Shown here: piece after piece, positions 8,737-16,261 of the stretch
How the letters are laid out: each line of letters opens with the position of its first letter
How positions within the stretch are numbered: the first letter of the stretch is position 1
Assembly: GCA_964631235.1 (NCBI GenBank)
Contig: CAZVZX010000004.1
Coordinates: forward strand, 1-64,000
Origin: JARKPK01 sp964631235
Lineage (GTDB): Bacteria; Planctomycetota; Planctomycetia; Pirellulales; Thermoguttaceae
Direction: 5' to 3'
Length of the DNA stretch: 64,000 nucleotides
Made by a program: the position numbers and the translations under genes
The notes under the pieces: model-generated
What the model was told of the DNA's origin: nothing
Databases searched by the model: none
What the model saw: the letters and a program-made list of their open reading frames with translations, nothing else

Positions 8737-10491
8737 ATGTCCGCGCTCCGCATGGTCCGATTTGTTGCCCTGCTCGTTGCGGGGAACATGGTTGCGTTTT
8801 TCGCGCTGCCCGTTGAGGGCGCCGAGGCAGCGCCGGCCGACAAGCCCGCTGCCGAGGCGAAAGAAAAGCCCGACGGAAACGACAAATTGTCGCCGCCGGA
8901 ACGGTTGGCCCTCGAACAACGACGAATCGGCGACCGCTATAAGCATCTGGAAGATGTCTTGCTTCGCATGGCCGAGATCAATTCGGTCACCGATCCGCGT
9001 CGGGCGGCACTTCTCAAACGCGCGGTTGAACAAAGCAAAGATCAATTGATCAACACGCAGTTCGAGCGGCTGATTGAATTGTTGAGCAACGATCAGCTTT
9101 CGCGCGCCATGGAAAACCAAGCCGAGCTTCAGCAAGACCTGCGGGCGCTGCTCGAATTGTTGCTCAGCGAAAATCGCGCGAAGCAGCTTGAAATGGAAAA
9201 GGCGTTTTACAAACGCATGATCAAGGAGGTCAATGAACTCATTAAGAGACAAACCGATGTTCAGGGACGGACGGCCGGCGGCGACAACACCGATCGGCTC
9301 TCAGGCGAGCAAGGACAGATCGCAGAAAAAACCGGTCGGCTCGCCGGCGAACTCAAGGCCCGCGAAGACGCCGCGAAAGCCGACTCACAAGGTGAGGGCA
9401 AGGGTGAGGGCAAAGGAGAAGGCAAGGGAGAAGGGAAAGGAGAAGGCGAAGGCAAAGGTGAAGGAAAGGGAGAGGGCAAGGGCGAAGGAAAAGGTAAGGG
9501 AGAGGGCAAAGGAGAAGGCAAGGGAGAAGGAAAAGGGGAAGGCGAAGGCAAAGGTGAAGGAAAGGGCGAAGGAAAGGGTCAAGGCAAAGGAAAAGGCCAA
9601 GGCCAGGGTCAGGGCCAGGGGCAAGGCGAAGGAGAAGGCGAGAGCGGCGATCAGCCTGATGGCGGCAAGAAAGACGATGCCAGCCCGGCGCGAAAGCGGT
9701 TGCAAAACGCCGAAAACCGCATGCGCGAGGCGGAGAAAAAACTGAAAGAGGCCGAACGATCAGGTGCCACAGAAAAACAGGAAGAGGCGTTGCGCGAGTT
9801 GCATCAGGCGAAGGAGGAACTGGAGCGAATCCTGCGTCAATTGCGAGAGGAAGAGATCGAGCGGATGCTGGCGATGCTCGAGGCCCGCTTCAAGAAGATG
9901 CTCGAAATGCAGCGAGAGGTCTATGAGGGCACCGTTCGTCTCGATCAAGTTCCGGCCGAACAGCGCAGCCAAAATCACGAGATCGAATCGGCGCGGCTCG
10001 GAAAGAAAGAAGATTTGATCGTGGTTGAAGTGGACAAGGCCATGCTCTTGCTCAAGGAAGACGGCTCGGCGGTGGTCTTTCCCGAAGCGTTGTCGCAGGT
10101 GCGCGACGACATGGTGCAGGTATCCCGGCGTTTGGCTCAAGCCCGCGTCGATCAGATCACGCAAGACATCGAACTCGACATTATCGCCGCCTTGGAAGAA
10201 ATGATCGACGCCTTGAAGAAGGCCCAGAAAGAACAAGAAAAACGAAAGAGCCAGCCGCAACCATCGCAAGGTCAACCGCAAGACCCACCGCTGGTGGACT
10301 TGCTGGCGGAATTGAAAATGATTCGCGCCATGCAGATGCGAGTCAACACTCGGACGGAACGATACTCGAAGCTGATCGAAGGCGAGATCGCCCAGCGGGC
10401 CGATCTCTTGGAAGCGTTGCAACGCTTGGCCGAATGGCAACGGAAAATCTATCGAGTCACCCGCGATCTTGAATTAGGAAAGAACAAATGA
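8737..10491 (+). CDS. secreted coiled-coil protein with long Gly-Glu-Lys repeat
   Basis: A 584-residue protein with a signal peptide (hydrophobic core about residues 6-28, ending near VEGAEA). Charged helical sequence fills residues 45-190. Residues about 219-303 are an almost perfect GEGK/GEGEGK array grading into GQGQ, encoded by a G/A-rich tandem repeat. After it come long heptad-like helices (KRLQNAENRMREAEKKLKEA onward) to the end. Such a linker should be extended, highly charged and flexible, holding two coiled-coil regions apart. The gene is packed between the DUF4175-like gene (3-base gap) and the next gene (ATGA overlap), so it belongs to the same transcript. No known function; orthologues of this type are common beside planctomycetal MoxR clusters. 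Confidence 0.8.
   Translation: MSALRMVRFVALLVAGNMVAFFALPVEGAEAAPADKPAAEAKEKPDGNDKLSPPERLALEQRRIGDRYKHLEDVLLRMAEINSVTDPRRAALLKRAVEQSKDQLINTQFERLIELLSNDQLSRAMENQAELQQDLRALLELLLSENRAKQLEMEKAFYKRMIKEVNELIKRQTDVQGRTAGGDNTDRLSGEQGQIAEKTGRLAGELKAREDAAKADSQGEGKGEGKGEGKGEGKGEGEGKGEGKGEGKGEGKGKGEGKGEGKGEGKGEGEGKGEGKGEGKGQGKGKGQGQGQGQGQGEGEGESGDQPDGGKKDDASPARKRLQNAENRMREAEKKLKEAERSGATEKQEEALRELHQAKEELERILRQLREEEIERMLAMLEARFKKMLEMQREVYEGTVRLDQVPAEQRSQNHEIESARLGKKEDLIVVEVDKAMLLLKEDGSAVVFPEALSQVRDDMVQVSRRLAQARVDQITQDIELDIIAALEEMIDALKKAQKEQEKRKSQPQPSQGQPQDPPLVDLLAELKMIRAMQMRVNTRTERYSKLIEGEIAQRADLLEALQRLAEWQRKIYRVTRDLELGKNK
9391..9645 (+). repeat. in-frame tandem repeat coding for GEGK units
   Basis: About 255 bases of 6- and 12-base units of the form GGNGARGGNAAR, translated as GEGK and GEGEGK and ending in GQGQ. 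One strand is almost pure G and A, and third positions vary between G, A and T. The array is therefore held at protein level and is not a very recent expansion of one unit. Confidence 0.95.
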
Positions 10492-11546
10492 ACGCGAACC
10501 AAAGGATACTGGCCTCTGCACTGACGATGTGCCTTGCGCTGTCTCAGGCGGCGGCTGCCGCCGATGGCGATGCCGGTCGCCTGTCCGCGGCCGGGTCCGC
10601 GGTGACGGTCGATGTCAGGGCCGCCCGGGTGGAGCTGAACCGCTGGCTCGACGCACGCAAGGCGGACGATTCGGCTCGGCGCAAGATAGATGAACTCTTC
10701 TCGGCTCTGCCGGCGAAGCCCGGCGAACTCGACCTGCTGGATGCGCTGGCGCGCAGCTTCGCCCTGGTCGATCAGAAAGCCGCGCAACTGGTCGAACTAT
10801 GCGCCAAACCGCGCACCGGTCATATCGTGCCCGCCCAAACGTGGTTGCACGACGGTTCGGCACCGAGCTTCATGACCAACAATATGCGGCTCGTTTTCGG
10901 CCGCTGGCTGGTTCATGCCGAAATGTTCGACGAAGCGATGGAACAGCTTTCGGGGCTGATGCCCGCCGATGTCGTCGCCCCGGCGACTCTGCTCTTCTAT
11001 CAGGCATTGGCTCAACACACGCTCTTGCGAAAAGAAGATGGTTTGAAAACGCTCAGTGAGTTGGACAAAGTCGGCCCGAACGCTCCGCGCCGGTATGCCG
11101 TGGTGGCCAAGCTGCTTGAAGAGGATTTGAAGTCGTTGCAGGACGAATCGCTCGATCACATCGCCCGTCGCATGAACGATGTGCGCCGTAAACTTGGGCT
11201 GGGCCGGGGCGGCAAGAAGGTGCGCGAGCAGGAAGACGGCATCATCGAGTCGCTCGACAAAATCATCAAGAAGCTTGAAGATCAGCAGTCGTCAAGCTCT
11301 TCCGCCGGAGGAATGCAGGACAACATCCGTTCGAGTTCGCCCGCCCCCGACAGCATGCCGATCGGCGGCAAAGGCCCGGGCGACGTGAACAAACGAGACA
11401 TCGGATCGCAAGCCGACTGGGGTTCGATTTCGCCGGCCGAGCGAGAGAAGGCGTTGCAGGAAATCAGCCGCGATTTCCCGCCGCATTTCCGCGACGTGAT
11501 CGAGCAGTATTTCCGCCGTCTTGCCGCGGAAGAGAGCCCGAAATGA
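10488..11546 (+). CDS. exported protein of unknown function
   Basis: A 352-residue protein with a signal peptide (MNANQRILASALTMCLALSQ, cleavage near AAAADGD). The rest is helical; residues about 45-245 contain repeated helix pairs resembling TPR-type packing (LVHAEMFDEAMEQLSGLMP, then ATLLFYQALAQHTLLRK). A serine- and proline-rich linker follows at about residues 264-300, then a short helical tail (EREKALQEISRDFPPHFRDV). The ATG overlaps the stop of the preceding coiled-coil gene by four bases, so it should be translated with it. I do not recognise a catalytic motif. It is likely an accessory of the MoxR/VWA envelope complex, by position only. Confidence 0.75.
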   Translation: MNANQRILASALTMCLALSQAAAAADGDAGRLSAAGSAVTVDVRAARVELNRWLDARKADDSARRKIDELFSALPAKPGELDLLDALARSFALVDQKAAQLVELCAKPRTGHIVPAQTWLHDGSAPSFMTNNMRLVFGRWLVHAEMFDEAMEQLSGLMPADVVAPATLLFYQALAQHTLLRKEDGLKTLSELDKVGPNAPRRYAVVAKLLEEDLKSLQDESLDHIARRMNDVRRKLGLGRGGKKVREQEDGIIESLDKIIKKLEDQQSSSSSAGGMQDNIRSSSPAPDSMPIGGKGPGDVNKRDIGSQADWGSISPAEREKALQEISRDFPPHFRDVIEQYFRRLAAEESPK

Positions 11547-11741
11547 TGCCGCCGACGCAAGTCGGAGCCCCCGCGGGACGCGACGCGCCGTCGGCCGGTT
11601 TCCGCGTCGGGCGGCTGCTTTTCCGGCCGAATGAGTCTTTGCGGCAAATGGTCGGCCGCTCGGCGGCATTGTGAACGAGAAATCAATGTGAACGCGTCTT
11701 GAACGCCGTTCCTGAAACGACGAATAGGAGCCAAACTCACG

Positions 11742-12941
11742 ATGATTGTGATTTATGCACTTCTCTTGCTTGGAGCGGTCGCGCCTGAGGTCGAAATCCG
11801 CACGGTCGATGGCGATGCCCTAACCGGCAAGCTGATCGAGCTGACTGCGACCAGCGCGACGCTCGAAACGGATTCGGGCACTGCGACCATCGACGGCCAA
11901 AAGATGCTCTCGCTTGGGCCGCGATCCGCCTCCTCGACGAAGCCTTCCGAGCCGAAATCGGCCGACCTTCCGGTAACGGTCAGTCTGGTGGATGGCTCGA
12001 TCGTACCGGCGGCCGGGTTTTCCGCCGATGCGCGCAAAGCCCGGCTTCTTGCCGCGCAAGGCGATCCGCTGGAAGTCGATTTGCGAGACGTTGCCGCCGT
12101 CCGGCTTCAAGCCGGCGAGCCGGCGGTCGAGCAGTCGTGGCGCGACATTCTGGCCGGAAAGCACGTCGAAGATATCTTGGTCATTCGCAAAGAGAACACG
12201 CTCGACTACCACAAGGGCGTTGTCCATGAGGTGAACGACGCCAGCGTTCAATTCGAAATGGACGGCGAAAAGATTGCCGTCAAGCGCGCTAAGGTTTTCG
12301 GTATCGTCTATTTTCGCCCGCCGCGCGATTTGCCCGGGGCATTGTGTACGATTACCGACATCGATGGCGGAAAATGGGCGGTGCGGACGCTGAACTTCGA
12401 CGTGCACCTGCGATGGACCGCGCCCTGCGGCATCGAAGTGAAAAAGCCGCTCGATTCGATTGCAAATATCGACTTTTCGGCCGGCAAGATTGTGTTCCTC
12501 AGCGAGTTGAAGCCGGACTCGGTTCGCTGGACTCCCTTCTTTTCGCCCTCGCAGCCGTTGCCGTCGGTGGAAGAGTTCTATGCTCCGCGATCGGACCAGA
12601 ACTTCTCCGCCCAGCCGCTGCGTTTGCGCGGCGAAAAATACGCCAAGGGGCTGGCCATCCACAGTCGAACGGAAATGGTCTATCGACTCCCGGGGCGGTT
12701 CAGCCGATTCAGAGCGATTGCCGGCATCGACGACGAGGTCGCTCCCAACGGTCACGTTCGGCTGGTGATTCGCGCCGACGACCGAACGCTTTTCGACGAG
12801 GCCATCTCGGGAAGCGACGCCCCCAAGTCCCTTGATCTCGACATTAGCAACGCCAAACGGCTGGTCATTCTGGTTGATTTCGGAGAGAAGCTCGACGTCG
12901 GCGATCATTTGGTTCTGGCGTTGGCGAGGATTAGCAAATGA
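11742..12941 (+). CDS. secreted NPCBM-type carbohydrate-binding-like protein
   Basis: A 399-residue secreted protein. The N-terminal hydrophobic stretch (MIVIYALLLLGAVA) is a short signal peptide. The first half is beta-rich, with two repeats resembling each other (VDGDALTGKLIELTATSATL and VDGSIVPAAGFSADARKARL). The C-terminal 130 residues fit an NPCBM/NEW2 domain: LRGEKYAKGLAIHSRTEMVY followed by FRAIAGIDDEV and a final jelly-roll strand. In other proteins that domain sits beside carbohydrate-active enzymes. AGGAG about ten bases upstream of the ATG supports the start. A 195-base gap separates it from the previous gene, so a promoter may lie there. Its end overlaps the protease gene by four bases (ATGA), linking the two. 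Confidence 0.8.
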   Translation: MIVIYALLLLGAVAPEVEIRTVDGDALTGKLIELTATSATLETDSGTATIDGQKMLSLGPRSASSTKPSEPKSADLPVTVSLVDGSIVPAAGFSADARKARLLAAQGDPLEVDLRDVAAVRLQAGEPAVEQSWRDILAGKHVEDILVIRKENTLDYHKGVVHEVNDASVQFEMDGEKIAVKRAKVFGIVYFRPPRDLPGALCTITDIDGGKWAVRTLNFDVHLRWTAPCGIEVKKPLDSIANIDFSAGKIVFLSELKPDSVRWTPFFSPSQPLPSVEEFYAPRSDQNFSAQPLRLRGEKYAKGLAIHSRTEMVYRLPGRFSRFRAIAGIDDEVAPNGHVRLVIRADDRTLFDEAISGSDAPKSLDLDISNAKRLVILVDFGEKLDVGDHLVLALARISK

Positions 12942-14926
12942 AGCTCGTTGAATTGATCCGTTGGTCCGTCTCTTGCCCTGCGCTGGGCGTTTGCCTGTGG
13001 GCTTTGGCGGGATTCGCTCGCATGGCTGCCGCGGCCGAACTGCCTCAGGTTGATCCGGTCGTGCTGGCTGCCGAGGACCAGCGAATCGCCGTGATGAACC
13101 GCGTCAAAGACACCGTGCTGGCCGTTTTCGGGGCCAGCGCCCAGGGAGGCGGCTCGGGGGTGGTGATCACGCCCGACGGCTACGCGCTGACCAATTTCCA
13201 CGTCGCCAAACCGTGCGGTTCGGCAATGAAGTGCGGAATGGCCGACGGAAAGGTGTACGACGCCGTGATCGTCGGCATCGATCCCACCGGAGACGTTGCG
13301 CTGATCAAGCTGCTCGGCCGCGATGATTTTCCCGCCGCGGAATTGGGCGACAGCGACCGGGTGCGCGTCGGCGACAACTGCTTTGCCATGGGCAACCCGT
13401 TCATGCTCGCCACCGATTTCCAGCCGACAGTCACCTACGGAATCGTCTCCGGCACAAATCGTTATCAACCCCCGGCGGGCACGCTGCTCGAGTACACCGA
13501 CTGCATTCAAACCGACGCCTCGATCAACCCGGGCAACTCGGGCGGTCCGCTGTTCGATGCCGAGGGCCGATTGATTGGAATCAACGGACGCGGCTCCTTC
13601 GAAAAACGTGGTCGCGTGAACGTCGGAGTCGCCTACGCAATTTCGATCAACCAGATCAAGAACTTTCTCGGGCATCTTCACAGCGGGCGAATCGTCGATC
13701 ATGCCACGCTCGGCGCCGTTGTCGCCTTCGACGATCAAGGGCGAGTCATCGTCAGCGACGTGCTCGAAGAGTCCGACGCCTATCGTCGCGGCCTGCGCTA
13801 CGGCGACGAACTGATCAGTTTTGCCGGACGCCCGATCTCAACGCCCAACGCGTTCAAAAACGTGCTCGGCACACTTCCCAAAGGATGGCGTGTTCCGTTG
13901 AGCTTCCGCCGCGACGGCAAGCGCTACGATGTATTCGTACGACTCCAAGGCGTTCACGGCAAAGAGGAATTGATCGAGAAGAGCATGGGCGGGCCCCGCG
14001 CAATCCCCGGCATGCCGCCGCAACCGAAGGACGGCGAAAAGAAGCCCGCCCGCAAACCCGAGCAACCGTCGCCCGAAACTGCATCGGCCGCCGACCGAGC
14101 GAAGCTCGGTGTCGGATCGAGCGGTGGCAATCCGAAAGTCCCATTCGCATCCCTCATTTCGGCAGAGGAGCCGCCGCCGGGCGACTCGCCACCCAAAGAG
14201 CAACCGTCGAAATCCGAGAATCCGCCGCCGAAGGCCGAGCCGCCGAAAATCATTCCCATCGATCCGACGCGGATGATGCGGCAAGCCCCGATGCCCGAGG
14301 CCGTCAAGAAGGTCTTCGAAGAAAAACACGGCTTCAGCAACTACTATTTCAACAAGCTGCATCGCGGTCGAGTGTGGCAGAACTGGAGCAAGGCTTTTCC
14401 CGCAGACGATCTACAAGGCCCGTGGAAGCTCAGCGGCAAGGTGGAAGGCGGCAACGAGTTCCTTTTCACCCTGACGGACGCGGACGCCGTGCTCAAACTG
14501 CCGACGCTCCAGTCGCAATGGGTTGCCGGCGAAAAGCTCACCGCCTCGTTGAATCCTCCGCATAGCGGCGGATTGCTATTGGCGTTGCATTTGTGGCGCC
14601 GCTTGAACATCGTCGGCCCGGAAAAATATGGCGACGTTTACTACTTGGGCACTTCGCCTCTGCCCAATCGCGAAGGGTTGTTCGATGTGTTGGTGGCCAC
14701 ATACCGGGAAGTAGAAACGCACTTTTACTTCGCCCCGCAGACGGGCCTGCTCACGGCACTCGAAATGTATCCCGACGAACACGATGATCCCTGCGAAATT
14801 TATTTCGACGAGTACGAGACCGTGGGCGGTCGAAAAATCCCTCGCTTGCTGACGGTCGTGTACGGCAACGACAAGTTCGCCGCATTCCGCATTTCCGAAG
14901 CGACATTTGAGAAGGCAGCTCCATGA
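12938..14926 (+). CDS. trypsin-like serine protease (S1C/DegP type) with PDZ domain, catalytic triad intact
   Basis: A secreted serine endopeptidase of the DegP/HtrA type. A signal peptide covers about residues 1-32. The protease domain has all three catalytic residues: His88 (ALTNFHVA), Asp119 (DPTGDVALIKL) and Ser201 (NPGNSGGPLFD). A PDZ domain follows (about residues 245-345), then a proline/glutamate/lysine linker (about 350-445). The C-terminal domain of about 210 residues starts near RQAPMPEAVKKVFEEKHGF; I do not recognise it, and it is not found in ordinary DegP. The gene overlaps both neighbours by four bases and is the first of three tandem paralogues, the only one that should be proteolytically active. 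Probable job: quality control or processing in the periplasm. Confidence 0.9.
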   Translation: MKLVELIRWSVSCPALGVCLWALAGFARMAAAAELPQVDPVVLAAEDQRIAVMNRVKDTVLAVFGASAQGGGSGVVITPDGYALTNFHVAKPCGSAMKCGMADGKVYDAVIVGIDPTGDVALIKLLGRDDFPAAELGDSDRVRVGDNCFAMGNPFMLATDFQPTVTYGIVSGTNRYQPPAGTLLEYTDCIQTDASINPGNSGGPLFDAEGRLIGINGRGSFEKRGRVNVGVAYAISINQIKNFLGHLHSGRIVDHATLGAVVAFDDQGRVIVSDVLEESDAYRRGLRYGDELISFAGRPISTPNAFKNVLGTLPKGWRVPLSFRRDGKRYDVFVRLQGVHGKEELIEKSMGGPRAIPGMPPQPKDGEKKPARKPEQPSPETASAADRAKLGVGSSGGNPKVPFASLISAEEPPPGDSPPKEQPSKSENPPPKAEPPKIIPIDPTRMMRQAPMPEAVKKVFEEKHGFSNYYFNKLHRGRVWQNWSKAFPADDLQGPWKLSGKVEGGNEFLFTLTDADAVLKLPTLQSQWVAGEKLTASLNPPHSGGLLLALHLWRRLNIVGPEKYGDVYYLGTSPLPNREGLFDVLVATYREVETHFYFAPQTGLLTALEMYPDEHDDPCEIYFDEYETVGGRKIPRLLTVVYGNDKFAAFRISEATFEKAAP

Positions 14927-16077
14927 CGATCGCTCTGCCGCACATCGCCTTGAAAAACCGAATCCTAAAGGGAACCGCGAAAAACGGAAAGCGGTTCAAA
15001 TGGGGACTGTGCGCAATCGGCCGCTTTGCTTTGTCCGCGGCTGCTTCCGCAATTCGTTGGAACCATTTGCCCGCATGCTTCGCGCTGGTGATGGTCCTTT
15101 TTGCCGTTGAGCACACAGCGGCCGCCGATCTTCATCAAACGATCGTTCAAGCCCAAAAAAAGGTCGTCAAGCTTTACGGGGCCGGCGGTTTGCGCGGGCT
15201 CGAAGCGTGGCAAACCGGATTCTTGATCTCGGACGACGGATTCATTCTGACGGTGTGGAGCTATGTGCTTGACGCCGATCGCATTACGGCAGTGCTCGAC
15301 GACGGCCGTCGCTTCGACGCTCGGCTCGTCGGCGCCGATCCCAGCCTGGAGATCGCGGTCCTGAAGATCGAGGGCGACGGTCTGCCGGCGTTCGACTTGG
15401 CCAAGGCCGTCACGGTTGAGCCCGGGGCTCGCGTGGTCGCATTGAGCAATGTCTTCGGTGTGGCACAAGGGAACGAATCGGCCACCGCTCAAGCCGGTGT
15501 GGTTACGGCCGTCACGCACCTGGCGGCGCGGCGCGGCGTCTTCGAAACACCCTATCGCGGACCAGTGTATGTGCTTGATGCCGTCACAAATAACCCCGGG
15601 GCCGCCGGCGGAGCGATCATCAACTATCGCGGTCAGTTGGTGGCGATGATCGGCAAGGAATTGAAGAACTCGCTGAACAACACTTGGCTGAACTACGCGG
15701 TGCCGATCGGCGAGTTGCGCAAATCGGTCGAAGAGATCCGCGCCGGCAAGTTTGTGACGCGACAGCCGAGCGAAACGGAAAAGAAACCCGCTCGTGCCCA
15801 TACGCTGGCCGGCTTGGGCGTGCTCTTGGTGCCCGATGTCCTTGAACGAACGCCGCCCTTTGTCGATCACGTTCAGGAACAGTCGCCGGCGGCGCGGGCC
15901 GGGCTTCAGCCCGACGATCTGATCGTTCTGGTCGGCGACCGCCTGATTCAATCGATTAAGAATCTGCATTCCGAATTGGAGTATATCGACCACGAAGATC
16001 CCGTGAAACTGACGGTGATCCGCGGGCATGAACTGCTCGAAATCGTAATCGCCCCTGAGGATCGCGGTAAGCCGTGA
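14923..16077 (+). CDS. S1C-type pseudoprotease with PDZ domain (triad lost)
   Basis: A 384-residue DegP-like protein that has lost its catalytic residues. Aligned by eye with the preceding gene, the histidine position is Ser113 (ILTVWSYV), the aspartate is Glu143 (DPSLEIAVLKI) and the serine is Ala228 (NNPGAAGGAI). The fold is kept, and a PDZ domain follows at about residues 280-375 (VQEQSPAARAGLQPDDLIVL). It should bind but not cut. The ATG overlaps the upstream stop by four bases. Residues about 17-51 are encoded by a copy of the interspersed repeat described separately, so the region before the hydrophobic signal segment (about 52-67, CFALVMVLFAVEHTAAA) is not ancestral. Translation could instead begin nearer that segment, but I see no strong alternative start. 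Confidence 0.82.
   Translation: MTIALPHIALKNRILKGTAKNGKRFKWGLCAIGRFALSAAASAIRWNHLPACFALVMVLFAVEHTAAADLHQTIVQAQKKVVKLYGAGGLRGLEAWQTGFLISDDGFILTVWSYVLDADRITAVLDDGRRFDARLVGADPSLEIAVLKIEGDGLPAFDLAKAVTVEPGARVVALSNVFGVAQGNESATAQAGVVTAVTHLAARRGVFETPYRGPVYVLDAVTNNPGAAGGAIINYRGQLVAMIGKELKNSLNNTWLNYAVPIGELRKSVEEIRAGKFVTRQPSETEKKPARAHTLAGLGVLLVPDVLERTPPFVDHVQEQSPAARAGLQPDDLIVLVGDRLIQSIKNLHSELEYIDHEDPVKLTVIRGHELLEIVIAPEDRGKP
14971..15075 (-). repeat. interspersed ~100-bp repeat, copy 2 (inside a coding region)
   Basis: Read on the minus strand, this copy has the family landmarks in order: ATGGTTCCAACGAATTGCG, GCGGCCGATTGCGC and TTTGAACCGCTTTCCG followed by TTTTTCGCGG. It is the only copy I found inside a coding region, at the 5' end of the pseudoprotease gene, where its complement is read in frame. 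Confidence 0.75.
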
Positions 16078-16261
16078 TTACCGGCAAGCCTTTGCAACGG
16101 AAGGCGACACGTGAAATAGATGCAGATAGAACCCGAATGTAAGGCAGCGCGATGCCGATCTCAACGGAGCGAACATTTCGGGGCCTGGCGATGCGATCCG
16201 CGTTCAGTTGAATGCCGTTTCATTCCTTATTGCGACCAAATTGCGTCGAGAACGACTTCCC

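Noticed and set aside
7555..9252. 565-codon minus-strand open frame
   Set aside because: Antisense to the DUF4175-like and coiled-coil genes; phenylalanine- and leucine-rich shadow without motifs.
9391..9645. Possible CRISPR-like or satellite array
   Set aside because: The repeats are in-frame codons for GEGK without unique spacers, inside a real gene.
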